A stretch of 64,000 bases of DNA, taken from positions 11,246 to 75,245 of the forward strand of contig JBOHRE010000003.1 in the NCBI GenBank assembly GCA_050732635.1, given 5' to 3'. The notes beneath the pieces are model-generated. The model searched no databases, was not told where the DNA came from, and worked only from the letters and a program-made list of their open reading frames with translations. The stretch comes from JBOHRE01 sp050732635 (GTDB lineage Bacteria > Gemmatimonadota > Gemmatimonadetes > Longimicrobiales > RSA9). Of the stretch, positions 15,737 to 25,800 are shown piece by piece (positions within the stretch are counted from its first letter, which is position 1; the number at the start of each line of letters is the position of its first letter). Made by a program: the position numbers and the translations under genes.

Positions 15737-16960
15737 ATGCGAATCGGCGTCGACGCCTCCTGCTGGAGCAACCGCCGCGGGTACGGTCGGTACACGCGTG
15801 AGCTGCTGCGCGCGCTGGTCGAGCTCGCGCCGGAGGAGGAGTGGATCTTCTTCCTGGACCCGTGGACCGACGCGGTGTTCGACCTCAGCGGCGCGAACGT
15901 GCGCCGGGTCGTGGTGCGGCAGGGTCGCTCGCCCTCGCAGGCGGCGTCGGCGAACGGCAGCCGCAGCCCACGCGACATGTTGCGCTTCACGGCCGCGGTG
16001 CGGGCCGAGGCGCTCGACGTGTTCTTCTGTCCATCGGTATACACCTACTTCCCGCTGCCTCCTGCGTTGCGGGCGGTGGTGGCCGTGCACGACGCGATCG
16101 CCGAGCGCTACCCGACGCTCACGCTGCCCTCGCTACGGTCGCGGCTGTTCTGGCGCGCGAAGGTGCGGCTCGCGCTGCGCCAAGCGCGGATCGTGCTCAC
16201 GGTCTCGGATTACTCGGCGCGTGACCTGGTGCAGGTGCTGGGCGTAGCGCCCGATCGCATTCGCGTGGCGGGCGAGGCGCCGGCGACGGCGTACCGGCCG
16301 AGCGAGGCGGCTGACATCGCGGCGGCGGCGCGTCGGCTTGGGCTGTCAGCAGCGGATCGCTGGTTCGTCTACGTGGGTGGCTTCAATCCGCACAAGCGGG
16401 TCGACGTGCTGGTGCGCGCGCACACGCGCCTGGCCCGGGAGGTCGTCCCGCCGCCGCACCTGGTCCTGGTCGGCCCGACGACCGAGGACGTGTTTCACAG
16501 TGGCTTCAGCGCGGTGAAGCAGGCAATCCGCGAAGGCGGCAGCGAGCAGCTCGTGCATTGGGCGGGATACGTGCCCGACGAGCAGCTCCGACACATCCAT
16601 TCGGGCGCGGTCGCGCTGGTCCTGCCCTCGATGTGCGAGGGGTACGGCCTGCCGGCGGTCGAAGCGGCGGCGTGCGGCACACCGGTCATCGCGACCCGCG
16701 AGAGCCCGCTGCCCACGCTGCTCGAAGGCGGCGGCCTGTTCATCGAGCCCGGGCGCGAGGATGTGCTGCTGGCCGCGATGCACGGCATGCTGCAGGATCC
16801 CGGCGAGCGCGCGACGCTGGGCCGCGCAGCGCGAGCAGCCGCCTCGCGCCTGAGCTGGCGCACGAGCGCCGAGACGACGCTCGCCGCGCTGCGCGAGGCA
16901 GCGGGCAGGTCCGAGAACGCGACGGTGCGCCGCGCAGCCGTTCAGGAGATCGGCGCGTGA
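15737..16960 (+). CDS. Glycosyltransferase family 4 (GT-B fold)
   Basis: This protein has 407 residues from ATG 15737 (MRIGVDASCWSNRRGYGRYT). The start GIDAxxxxxxRxGxGRY is typical of GT4 mannosyl-/rhamnosyl-transferases, where the Gly-rich loop contacts the acceptor. The C-terminal donor domain shows YVGGFNPHKRVDVLVRAH, LVGPTTEDV, VLPSMCEGYGLPAVEAAACG (the EX7E-like nucleotide-sugar site) and TPVIATRESPLPTLLEGGG. It should act in the cytoplasm on a lipid-linked glycan during exopolysaccharide or envelope-glycan assembly. The open frame starts 71 codons earlier, but that extension is not conserved-looking. The GTG of the next gene overlaps its TGA, so it starts a three-gene coupled unit with a deacetylase and a GT2. 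Confidence 0.88.
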   Translation: MRIGVDASCWSNRRGYGRYTRELLRALVELAPEEEWIFFLDPWTDAVFDLSGANVRRVVVRQGRSPSQAASANGSRSPRDMLRFTAAVRAEALDVFFCPSVYTYFPLPPALRAVVAVHDAIAERYPTLTLPSLRSRLFWRAKVRLALRQARIVLTVSDYSARDLVQVLGVAPDRIRVAGEAPATAYRPSEAADIAAAARRLGLSAADRWFVYVGGFNPHKRVDVLVRAHTRLAREVVPPPHLVLVGPTTEDVFHSGFSAVKQAIREGGSEQLVHWAGYVPDEQLRHIHSGAVALVLPSMCEGYGLPAVEAAACGTPVIATRESPLPTLLEGGGLFIEPGREDVLLAAMHGMLQDPGERATLGRAARAAASRLSWRTSAETTLAALREAAGRSENATVRRAAVQEIGA

Positions 16961-17703
16961 GGGCGATCCTCTGCTACCACTCGATCGATGCCTCCGGATC
17001 GGTCATCTCCGTCGACCCGGATGTCTTCCGGCAACAGATCGCCTGGCTCGAGCGTAGCGCGGTGCGCGTGGTGCCGCTCGACCGCCTCGTGGAGTCCCAT
17101 GACAGTGGCGACGCGGTGGCGCTCACGTTCGACGACGCCTTCGCCAACTTCGCCGAGACCGCGTGGCCGGTGCTGCGCGACGCCGGATTACCGGCGACGG
17201 TCTTCGCGCCGACCGACCACATGGGTGGCTGGAACGACTGGGTCCAGCCGGCGCACCTGCGGATCCCTGCCCTGCCGCTCATGAGCTGGCAGGTGCTGGC
17301 GCGCCTGACGGAGGAAGGTGTGGTCGTCGGCTCGCACACATGCACACACCCGGATCTGACGACGCTGCCGGCCGCCGCCATCGCCGGCGAGCTGGAGCAC
17401 TCGGCGGATCGCATCGAGCGCGAGACGGGACGGCGGCCGGGTGCTCTCGCCTACCCGTTCGGCGCGTGCGACGCGCGCGTCGCGGACGTCGTCGCCAGCC
17501 GCTACCGTCACGCGTGCACGACGCGACTCGAGCCGTATCACGCAGCGGACTCGCGGCACGAGCTGCCACGGCTGGACATGTACTACTTCAGGCGGGCCGG
17601 GCAGCTGGAGCGCTGGGGCTCCTGGCGGTTCGATGCCACGCTGCGCGCGCGGCGCACGGCGCGTTCCGCCCGCCACGTGCTGCTGCCGGGGCGGTCGCCG
17701 TGA
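16957..17703 (+). CDS. Polysaccharide deacetylase (NodB-type carbohydrate esterase)
   Basis: This protein has 248 residues starting at GTG 16957 (GTGA overlap with the GT4 stop). The NodB motifs are LTFDDAFANF (catalytic and metal Asp pair), VVGSHTCTHPDLTTL (metal-binding His residues in HxxxHP form) and ALAYPFGACDARV. It has no signal peptide or membrane segment, so it is probably cytoplasmic, or acts on a precursor at the inner face of the membrane. It would remove N- or O-acetyl groups from sugars during glycan assembly. Its stop overlaps the GTG of the following GT2 gene, which points to a common product. It is distinct from the XrtA-type deacetylase at 21106-21948. Confidence 0.85.
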   Translation: MRAILCYHSIDASGSVISVDPDVFRQQIAWLERSAVRVVPLDRLVESHDSGDAVALTFDDAFANFAETAWPVLRDAGLPATVFAPTDHMGGWNDWVQPAHLRIPALPLMSWQVLARLTEEGVVVGSHTCTHPDLTTLPAAAIAGELEHSADRIERETGRRPGALAYPFGACDARVADVVASRYRHACTTRLEPYHAADSRHELPRLDMYYFRRAGQLERWGSWRFDATLRARRTARSARHVLLPGRSP

Positions 17704-18881
17704 GCGCCGAGCGGCCCTACCTCTCCGTCATCGTGCCCGCATTCCAGGGCAGCGGCATTCTGCGGGACTCGCTCGGCGCCCTGCTGGAAAGCGATCTGCC
17801 GCGCGCTGCGTGGGAGCTGGTCGTGGTCGATGACGGCAGCACCGATGAAACCTCCTGGGTCGCGGCAGAGTACGCCGACACCATCGTGCGGCTCGCGGGC
17901 AAACCGCACGGACCAGCGTACGCGAGGAATCGCGGCTCGGAGGTCAGCCGCGGTGAGGTCCTCGTATTCATCGATGCCGATGTCCGCGTGCATCGCGATA
18001 CGCTGCGGCGCTTCACGGAGCTGTTCAGCGGCGATCCCTCACTGGCTGCGGCCTTCGGCTCCTACGATGACCGGCCCCCGGGTGCCGGCCTCGTGTCGCA
18101 GTTCCGCAACCTGATGCACCACTACGTGCACCACCGCAACGCGGGCGAAGCCGAGACGTTCTGGGCCGGCTGCGGCGCGGTTCGCACGGACGTGTTCCGG
18201 GCCGTCGGCATGTTCGACGAGTGGCACTACACTCGCCCGCAGATCGAGGACATCGAGCTCGGCCGCCGCTTACGCGTGCACGGGCATCGAATTCGGTTGG
18301 CCCCCGAGATCCAGGGCTCGCACCTGAAGCGTTGGACGCTCTGGAACGGCCTGATGACCGACTTGCACCACCGCGGCGTGCCGTGGATGTGGCTGATCCT
18401 CGAGGAGGGGCCGAACGCCGGGTCACGCACGCTGAACGTGCGCACCCGCGAAAAGATCTGCACGGCACTGGCGGGCCTGACACTCGCAGCCGCGGCCGCC
18501 GCGCTGGCGCTGCGCAGCTTCCTTCCGCTCCTCGTCGCCACCGCCGCCACGCTCACGGTGATTGCGCTGAACAGCAGCTTCTACGCGTTCCTCCGGCGCC
18601 ACCGCGGCTGGCTGTTCACGGTGGCCGCGGTGCCGTTGCACCTCATGTACTTCGTGGTGAACGGCTTCTCGGTCATCTTCGGCGGGCTGATGCAGGCGCT
18701 GTTCGGCGAGCCGCTGCCCTCCGACGAGGCCGCCGCGCAGGCGGAGCTCGGCATCGAGACCTGGCCGCCCGGCCCGCGGCGGCCGGCTCGGAGCATGTAC
18801 CGCGCTGTGCAGCCCGCGGGGTCGCGGGCCCGCGACGCGACAGACGAGGAAGGGTCTAGTCGGCCGCTGCTGCGTCGGTGA
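17700..18881 (+). CDS. Glycosyltransferase family 2 with C-terminal membrane segments
   Basis: This protein has 393 residues starting at GTG 17700. The GT-A motifs are LSVIVPAFQGSG, ELVVVDDGSTDET (nucleotide site), GEVLVFIDADVRV (metal-binding DxD) and WAGCGAVRTDVFRAVGMFDE, followed by QIEDIELGRRLRVHGHRI (ED catalytic-base region). Hydrophobic segments near residues ~255-325 anchor it to the inner membrane. It is the third cistron of the GT4-deacetylase-GT2 unit. The last 26 bases overlap, tail to tail, with the DegT gene on the other strand. The C-terminal ~60 residues are Pro/Arg/Ala-rich and probably disordered. Confidence 0.88.
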   Translation: MSAERPYLSVIVPAFQGSGILRDSLGALLESDLPRAAWELVVVDDGSTDETSWVAAEYADTIVRLAGKPHGPAYARNRGSEVSRGEVLVFIDADVRVHRDTLRRFTELFSGDPSLAAAFGSYDDRPPGAGLVSQFRNLMHHYVHHRNAGEAETFWAGCGAVRTDVFRAVGMFDEWHYTRPQIEDIELGRRLRVHGHRIRLAPEIQGSHLKRWTLWNGLMTDLHHRGVPWMWLILEEGPNAGSRTLNVRTREKICTALAGLTLAAAAAALALRSFLPLLVATAATLTVIALNSSFYAFLRRHRGWLFTVAAVPLHLMYFVVNGFSVIFGGLMQALFGEPLPSDEAAAQAELGIETWPPGPRRPARSMYRAVQPAGSRARDATDEEGSSRPLLRR

Positions 18882-20049
18882 CCAGCTCACTCGCGGCCCG
18901 CACATCGGACGGGCTCAGCCGACCATGTGTCGGCAGCGTGAGCAGCTCGGTGGCGAGCGTCCAGGCGCCCGCGTAGACCTCGCCCGGATCCAGCCGCAGC
19001 TGCTGAACGGCGGGCAGCTCGGTCAACGGCCGCGGATAGCTGCCCTCCACACCCAGCTTGCGACCGTGCGCGAGGAGCCGCTCGCGGCTCATGCCGCTCG
19101 AGATGCGCAGCGGAAAGCGGAGCCAACCCGGCTGCGCCGCGGCGGGCACGCAGAAGACGTTGCCGGTGTGCTGCCACAGTTCAGCCGCCAGGTAGCGGGT
19201 TGCGTTGCGCCTGCGGCTGGCCGCCTCCTGCTCGGCCTGGGTGGCAGTGGCCAGCAGCAGCGCGGCGGCGGTGCGGCTCAGCCCGCGAACGGCGGCGTCG
19301 GGCGTTCGGTAGTGCGTCTCACCCAAGCCCACACCGGGCAGCGCGCGCGGGAGGGCATAGAGTGAGGGCCGCGCGAACGTCCACTGCGCGAGCGCACGGC
19401 CGAGCACGCCCGTGTCCTGCGCGCTGCCTGCTGCGCTTGGCTGCGGCGCCAGCGAGCTCCAGCCGGAGCGCAACAGCAGCGCGCCACCCGCGCCGCCGGT
19501 CCAGCCTTTGCCGCGCCCGAAACTGAGCACGCTGATCGGCGCCAGCGAACCCAGTGGACGGCCGCGCCACGCGGCGCCGTGACCCTGCGCCGCGTCTTCG
19601 ATCAGCACCGCGTCGAAAGCCCGTGCGGCGTCGCTCAGCGTGTCCCAGTCGACGGGGATGCCGAACAAAGGGGCGACGACGATGCCGCGGGCTCCTGCCC
19701 GCAGCGCGGCCCGCAGCGAGTCGGGATCCGGGTTCAGTGTGGCCGGATCCAGGTCGTAGAAGCGGATGGGTACGCCCGCGCCGACGGCGGCGGTCGCGAC
19801 ATCGAAGCACGAGAACGCCGGCAGCGCGACGGCGGCGTCCGCGCCGAGCCGCGCGCGCAGACTGCTCAACGCCAGTTGCAGCGCTGCGGTGCCCGACGCG
19901 CAGAGCACGGCACGGTCGGCCGTGAAGCGCTCTTGCAGCTGCGTGCGGAGCGTCTCGCCGACGTCCGGCAGCAAGCGCGCGGCGCAGAGCGCGCCGCGCA
20001 GCAGAGCCGCGCTGGTGATGGGTGAGGACGCCGGCAGCTGATAGCGCAA
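18856..20049 (-). CDS. DegT/DnrJ/EryC1/StrS-family PLP aminotransferase
   Basis: This protein has 397 residues of the sugar-aminotransferase family. LCASGTAALQLALSSL matches the cofactor-phosphate site, LIEDAAQGHGAAW gives the PLP-pyridine Asp, and SVLSFGRGKGWTGGAGGALL carries the Schiff-base Lys. Members convert keto-sugar nucleotides to amino sugars, which suits an exopolysaccharide locus. The region after the Lys is richer in Ala/Gly and shorter than in typical sugar aminotransferases, so a divergent or non-sugar role is possible. It is followed 23 bases upstream (in its own orientation) by the FemAB-like gene and probably shares its transcript. Confidence 0.82.
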   Translation of the reverse strand: MRYQLPASSPITSAALLRGALCAARLLPDVGETLRTQLQERFTADRAVLCASGTAALQLALSSLRARLGADAAVALPAFSCFDVATAAVGAGVPIRFYDLDPATLNPDPDSLRAALRAGARGIVVAPLFGIPVDWDTLSDAARAFDAVLIEDAAQGHGAAWRGRPLGSLAPISVLSFGRGKGWTGGAGGALLLRSGWSSLAPQPSAAGSAQDTGVLGRALAQWTFARPSLYALPRALPGVGLGETHYRTPDAAVRGLSRTAAALLLATATQAEQEAASRRRNATRYLAAELWQHTGNVFCVPAAAQPGWLRFPLRISSGMSRERLLAHGRKLGVEGSYPRPLTELPAVQQLRLDPGEVYAGAWTLATELLTLPTHGRLSPSDVRAASELVTDAAAAD

Positions 20050-20072
20050 CGGAGCCGTCGCTGGGTTGCGCG

Positions 20073-21140
20073 TCAGGGCAGTTGGCGCGCCAGGACGGGG
20101 CCCACGGCGTTGGCCACGCGCAGGGGCAGCCTGCTCCAGGCCGCCGTCGCCGCACGCAACATTGGCCGCTCAGGGTACGGCGTGGCCGGTCGGCCGCGCG
20201 GCGAGAAGGTCAGCCAGGGCAGCGTCTCGTCCGTGCCGCCCCACTGCCGCTTGAAGCGGTGGGTACCGGTGTCGGGTGTGCAGCGGCCAAAGTTGAAGGT
20301 GCGCAGGCCACGCTCGATCATCTGCTCCATGAAAGCCCAGTACAGCAGCATGTTCGGGGCCTCACGCGAGATTTCGCGCAGGGAGGAAGCCCAGGTCATC
20401 TCGAACTCGCCCGCCCAGGCAAAGCCGCAGCCGGCGGCGACCGGTGTGGAGTTCTTGTAGACGACGCCGAACGTGACCTGCTGCGGGAACAGGCGTGCAA
20501 CGCGTTCGAAGAAGGTTCGCGGCAGCACGGGCGTGCCGAGGTCGCGCATGTTGCGCGAGAAGACCTCGTAGAAGGCGTCGCGGTGCTCGGCCCCGAAGCG
20601 CGTCTCCATGCCCGCGCGCTGCGGGCGCCGAATCTGACTGCGCAGCTTGGAGCGGAAGCTGACCCAGAGCTCCTCGGCCGTCGACGGCAGCGGCAGCGTG
20701 ACCGTGATCTTACGGGCCTGCGGGGCGCTGGCTTCGCCCGCGCCCCTGATCCGCAGCTCGAGCAGCCGCGTGCGCCGCTGCCTCGCCTCGGCCAGCGCGC
20801 GCGCAAACAGCAATCGACGCGCATGCACACTGCCGATCGGGCCGCCGTAGTTCAGGAATGGCATCGACAGCAGCAGGCCGCCGAACAGTCGCGTCTGTAC
20901 GCGGACCAGCGGCAGCGCGCCGTGCCAGACGCCGTCCGGATCGACGACCACGTCATAGCGCGGCTCATGACCGAGAACGTCCTGCATCACCTCGCGCCAG
21001 CCGCCGAGGTGACAAAAGCTGCTGCCCGGCTGCGAGGCGACGAACGCGTCCCAGTCGTCGCCCGCACCGTCATAGGCCGCCACGGCCAGTCCGGGAGCGA
21101 TCGTTTCAGCCCGCAACAGCGATCGGAGATTCGAAGCCAT
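20073..21140 (-). CDS. FemAB-like GNAT-fold protein, XrtA/PEP-CTERM-associated type
   Basis: This protein has about 355 residues from ATG 21140. Features include SFCHLGGWREVMQDVLGHEP, GALPLVRVQTRLFGGLLLSMPFLNYGG, KLRSQIRRPQRAG, EVFSRNMRDLGTPVLPRTFF and TFNFGRCTPDTGTHRFKRQWGG. These match the FemAB-related family found beside exosortase (XrtA) exopolysaccharide loci, with a double GNAT fold. Such proteins are expected to attach an amino-acyl or acyl group, but the substrate is not established. Its start overlaps the end of the deacetylase gene by 35 bases; a TTG at 21116 would reduce this to 11. No membrane segment is seen. Confidence 0.8.
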   Translation of the reverse strand: MASNLRSLLRAETIAPGLAVAAYDGAGDDWDAFVASQPGSSFCHLGGWREVMQDVLGHEPRYDVVVDPDGVWHGALPLVRVQTRLFGGLLLSMPFLNYGGPIGSVHARRLLFARALAEARQRRTRLLELRIRGAGEASAPQARKITVTLPLPSTAEELWVSFRSKLRSQIRRPQRAGMETRFGAEHRDAFYEVFSRNMRDLGTPVLPRTFFERVARLFPQQVTFGVVYKNSTPVAAGCGFAWAGEFEMTWASSLREISREAPNMLLYWAFMEQMIERGLRTFNFGRCTPDTGTHRFKRQWGGTDETLPWLTFSPRGRPATPYPERPMLRAATAAWSRLPLRVANAVGPVLARQLP

Positions 21141-21948
21141 CAGCAATGGGTTCAAAACGGAATTCGTGTAGTAGCCGGCGTAGCCGCAGCGCGGTCCGGC
21201 CGAGACCACCGTAGTGACGAATGCGCGTCGGCAGCGTCACATCCAGGCGAGGCTGCGCGGGATCCAGCTCCCAGGGGTGGATGTAGAAGGTGCCGGGCAA
21301 CCCGCGGCGCTCGCAGCTCTTCAGCGCGTCGCGCGTGTGCGCGAACGGCAGCAGCCGGAAATAGGCACCGCCGCCGGCGGGCAGGCGCATGCCGAAGCGC
21401 CTGATGGTCGTCGGCGGAAACTCGCGAATGCGGCCGCCCGGCCGCTCGATCCAATGCGGCTCCGGCCGGGCCGCCGCGTAGCCATAGCCTGGCCGGCGGA
21501 TGGGAAACAGGCTCGAGTCGTAGGCATGTCCCGTCTCGATCAAGGTATCCAGAGCCCATTCGTGGCCCGGCGTGATCGAGAAGCTGGGAGCGCGAAAACC
21601 CAACACGCGGCTGCCGGTGATCGATTCCAGCAGCTCCTTCGTGCGGCGGACCGAGTCGTTGAACTGCTGCGGCGTCTGCGCGGTCACGCGGCGGTGGTCC
21701 CACCCGTGGGAGGCCACCTCGTGGCCAGCCGTACAGATGCGCCGGACCAGGGCGGGCTGGCGTTCGGCCACCCAGCCGAGCACGAAGAAGGTGCCGCGCA
21801 CGCCGAATTCGTCGAGCAGCGCGAGCAGTAGCTCCAACGCCCCGAGCAGCCGGCTCTCACGAGCCGACCACGTGGCGAAGGGCGCCGCCGATTCCAGGGC
21901 CGAGGCTTGGAAGTACTCCTCGACGTCAACCGTAAAGTAGTGTCGCAT
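21106..21948 (-). CDS. Polysaccharide deacetylase, XrtA/PEP-CTERM-associated (DUF3473-type)
   Basis: This protein has 280 residues. It opens with HYFTVDVEEYFQASAL (metal/catalytic Asp in FTVDVEEYF), then GTFFVLGWVAERQPALVRR, HEVASHGWDHRRV (metal His pair), VLGFRAPSFSI and GTFYIHPWELDP. These match the deacetylase family that accompanies exosortase/PEP-CTERM exopolysaccharide clusters. It would de-N-acetylate an exported or lipid-linked glycan. It is the first gene of the minus-strand unit followed by the FemAB-like and DegT genes. Together with the PEP-CTERM protein at 27295-28131 it marks this as an exosortase-type locus, although no exosortase is in the window. Confidence 0.88.
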   Translation of the reverse strand: MRHYFTVDVEEYFQASALESAAPFATWSARESRLLGALELLLALLDEFGVRGTFFVLGWVAERQPALVRRICTAGHEVASHGWDHRRVTAQTPQQFNDSVRRTKELLESITGSRVLGFRAPSFSITPGHEWALDTLIETGHAYDSSLFPIRRPGYGYAAARPEPHWIERPGGRIREFPPTTIRRFGMRLPAGGGAYFRLLPFAHTRDALKSCERRGLPGTFYIHPWELDPAQPRLDVTLPTRIRHYGGLGRTALRLRRLLHEFRFEPIADGFESPIAVAG

Positions 21949-22184
21949 CCAGAATGCGAGTTACGACTCGGGGCCGGTCAGAGGAGCAAGGCATATGCCC
22001 TGCGCCTGCGGGCGAGCCGGGTCCTCTCGCGGGGAACGTGCACAACCGACGCGAACGACGTAGGATGCGGCGCGCCGCCTGGCCGTTTCGCGCTCGCGTT
22101 GTGTTGCGCGACCGCTACACGTGCGGGTCTGGTCGTGTCCGGAGTGTCGGACCGCTGCGGCGATCGAATCGGCGGGGATGATCG

Positions 22185-22814
22185 GTGAAAGCAATGATTG
22201 GCAAGCGTGGCCAGCGAAGCCGACGCGAGCTGCGCCAGGCGCCCCGGGCGCTGGCGCGGCGCGTGCGCCGTGGTCTCGAGCGGTCGCTCCACGGGTTGCG
22301 GCGGAGCCGTGCCATACGGCGCATTCGAGGGTGGCGTCGAAGGACGGACTCGGTGCTGTTCGTCTGTCATGGCAACATCTGCCGGAGCCCCTATGCGGCC
22401 GCGCGTTTCGAGCGTCTGCTTCCCCCGCCCTGGAATGGCCGGGTGCGTGTCGCCTCGGCCGGCTTCATCGGACCCGATCGCAGCGCGCCGGAGCTCGCGC
22501 GGCGTGCGGCAGAGAGCCGCGCGATCGAGCTGAACGGGCACCGCTCGCAGGTGCTGACACCACAGCTCCTTCAGGAATGGGACCTGGTGCTCGTGATGGA
22601 GCCGTCACAGGGACGCGCGCTGCGACGTGCGTTTCGGCGCAGCGCTGGCGTCATCGCGCTCGGGGATCTGGATCCCCTGCCGATACGCACGCGTCGCATC
22701 ATCGATCCGATCGAGGGCGACGCGGCGCTGTTCACCGAAACATACGAGCGGATCGACCGCTGCGTTGCCGAGCTCGTGAAGCTGCTCGGCATGTCCACTC
22801 ATTCAGCGCAATGA
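22185..22814 (+). CDS. Low-molecular-weight protein-tyrosine phosphatase
   Basis: This protein has 209 residues from GTG 22185; an in-frame ATG lies at 22194. The phosphate loop is SVLFVCHGNICRSP (CX5R), and the general-acid Asp is in RIIDPIEGD. There is an unusual ~55-residue Arg-rich N-terminal extension before the catalytic fold. LMW-PTPs of the Wzb class reset bacterial tyrosine kinases that control capsule export, which fits the neighbouring glycan genes; arsenate-reductase activity is less likely. Its TGA overlaps the ATG of the TonB-dependent receptor (ATGA), an uncommon pairing. No Wzc-like kinase is present in the window. Confidence 0.86.
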   Translation: MKAMIGKRGQRSRRELRQAPRALARRVRRGLERSLHGLRRSRAIRRIRGWRRRTDSVLFVCHGNICRSPYAAARFERLLPPPWNGRVRVASAGFIGPDRSAPELARRAAESRAIELNGHRSQVLTPQLLQEWDLVLVMEPSQGRALRRAFRRSAGVIALGDLDPLPIRTRRIIDPIEGDAALFTETYERIDRCVAELVKLLGMSTHSAQ

Positions 22815-25800
22815 AATCGAACGATTCGATGGTGAGCTCGAGGCGAGCAATGCGACGGCTGCGCGGGGCGGTGAGGCTGTGGGCTGTGATCGGTCTCGTG
22901 AGCGGCTCGTTTGCCGGCGAAACTCTCGCGCAGAGCGTCACGAAGGCCGGCCTCAGTGTTCGGGTCGAGAGCGCGCAGGGCGAGGAGCTGGCAGGCGGCA
23001 GGGTCGAGGCGCGCGAGCTCGACAGCGGCCTGCGCTACGAGGCGTCGGCGCGGGGCGGCGGTACGTATTCCCTGGATGCACTGCCGCCCGGCCGCTACGA
23101 GATCTTCGTCGAGCGGCTCGGCTATCGGCCGGCGCTGCTGCGCGTGGTCGGGGCGCGCGCCGGCGGCGTGACACACGCGCTGGTCCGGCTCGCTCCGACG
23201 GAGCCCCCGGTGACGGGCGTAGATACGGTAATCTTCGCTGCGACGAGCGCAGCCATCGTCCCGGGACCAGGGACCTGGGTCGGTCGTCGCCTCATCGAGG
23301 GGCTGCCCTGGCCGCGCCGTACAGCGGCCGCGCTGCGGCTGCCGAGCACGATCGCCGGTGACGGCGCCATCCAGGGGCTTCCTGCCCGCTCGAGCACGAC
23401 GGTGGTGGATGGGCAGACGTTCCCTGCGGTGCGGCACCCGTGGGCGGCGGCCGATCCACTTGGCCGGACCGGCCCGTTCAACCTGCTCGCGCTCGGCGGC
23501 GCCGGGGTCTACGTGGATCCGGTCGACGTCGAGTACGGCCGTGGCGCAACCGGATTCCTGACGCTGTTCACGGCGCCGGCCGAAGCCGGTGCCGGTGTCG
23601 CGTTCGTGAGCGGCGCGGCGGGCGGCATGATCAGCGAGCTGGGCGCACCAGCCGGTGCGCCCAATGGAAGCTGGGTGGACGCGGGCGCGCGCATCACAGG
23701 GCAGATGCTGGGCGACAGCGCGCGGCTCGCCGTGGCGGTCGAGGGCGGGCGGTATGAGACGGTCTTCGTACCTGCGGCCGCAGAGCTGGTCGCGCCGTTC
23801 ACGCAGGTTGCGGCAGACTCGTTCGGCATCTCGTTGGACGAGACGTTCTCGCCGCGGCTGATCGAGGCTCAACGGATCTCGGCCTTCGGCCGGCTCGACT
23901 GGGTCGTGTCAAGTAGCAGCGAGCTGAGCGTCGGCTTCGGCGCGGCCGTGGCGCCGGAGGCCTCGTTCCGCCTTCCTGGCCGCCACGCGCAAGAGGCCCT
24001 GGCGACGACGGACGGCAACGATCTGTTCGGCACGATCGCACTGACGTCCCGCATCCGGGAGCGCTGGACCAGCGAGCTCAGGATCGCCGGCAGCAGATCC
24101 ACGCGCAGCTTCACCGACGGCGGGACGGAGGGTGCGCCACGGACGCTGCTGGCCGGTGCGGACGTCGCCATCGGCATCCCGGCGGAGATTCCGGGCCGGT
24201 TCGGCTCGACCGGCGCGCAGCTCCGCGAAACCGTGCACTACAACGCGGACCGGCACCGTCTGAAGGGCGGCGTCGAGCTCGGGCTGCGGCACCTCGAAAA
24301 CGAGTTCAGCGGCAGCACGGCTGCGGGCTACGTCTTCGGCGATGCGGCTGCGTTTGCCGGGCTAGCCGGACTCCTCGAGCTGCCCTCCGTCGCCTGGCCG
24401 AGCGCCAGCTTCTCGATCACGTCGCTCGGCGCGTTCGTGCAGGATACCTGGAGCGCAGCGCCCGGCCTCGATCTGACGCTCGGCTTCCGCTATGACCAGG
24501 ACCGTCTGCCGCACGACGAGATCGGGCACGATGCCGAATGGTTTCGCCTGTCCGGCATGGCCGCCGATTCCGCGCCGGCCGAGATCGCTGCACTCAGCCC
24601 CCGGGTGGGTTTCACCTGGAGCGCCGGTGGGCAGAGCGGCTGGGTCGTGCACGGTTCGGCCGGGCGTTACGCCGATCCGTTCGACCCAGCGGCGCTGGTC
24701 GAGGCCGTGGTCCTGTCGGCGCCGGGCGGTGTGCAGCGCGAGGTCGGCACGCTCAGCGCGTGGTCGGAGCGGCCGGCCGTCAGTGGTCCGGTCACCGAAC
24801 GTCATGCACTGCTGGCCCCGGAGTTCCGCTCGCCGCAGAGCGCGCGTGCCTCACTCGGCCTGGTCCGCTCCATCGGCGCCTCGACCGCGATTCGCCTCGT
24901 CGGTGCCTACCGCGAAACGGACTTCCTGCCGCGCCGTGTCGACCTGAACCTGCAATCGAGTCCCGCTGCGCTCGATCAGCACGGCCGGATCCTCTACGGT
25001 GAGCCGCTCAAGCTGGGAGCAATGCTCGCCGCCACAGTCGGCAGCAACCGGCGCTTCCCCGACTACGATGTCGTCTGGGCGCTGAACGCGGATGGCAGCT
25101 CCACCTATCGCGGCATTACGATCGGCGCGGAGCACGAGGGGCCGCTGTCGGTCGGCATCGAATACACCTACTCCGAGACCACCGATGACTGGGTGGACGC
25201 CGGCCTTTCACCCGGGCCGCAGTCTCCCCCGTTGATCGCGCAGGGCCTGGACGACTGGGACAGTGGTGTCTCGGACTTCGATGTCCGGCACCGGGCCGCC
25301 GCGACCGCGCTCCTCTCGTTCCCGACCAGTGTCGGCGACCTCGGCGTGGCCGGCCTCTACACCTACCGATCCGGTCTTCCCTTCACCCCGATCGTGGCCG
25401 CCGGTGTCGATGCCAACCTGGATGGGATCGCCGGCAACGAGCCGGCCTTCGTCGATGCGCAGGTCGACGGCATCCAGGAGCTGAGCGGCCAGTGGGACTG
25501 CCTGCGGCTCTCCTCCGGCGCCTTCGTCGAGCGGAACGCCTGCCGCACGCCGGCGGCCCACGCGCTGCACCTCCGAGGATCGGTCGGGCTGCGCGGCACC
25601 AGCTTGCGCGGAGAACTGTTCGTCGAGCTCATCAATGCGCTCGCATCGGTGAGCGACGGCCCCGTCAACCCGTCGCTGTACCGGATCGATCCGACCGCTG
25701 CCCTCGCCGAAGCCGATGGCGAGCTGCAGATCCCGCTGATCACGAATCCTGCATTCGGCGAGCCCCTGCTCGGGCAGGGTGAGCCGCGCATCCTACGAAT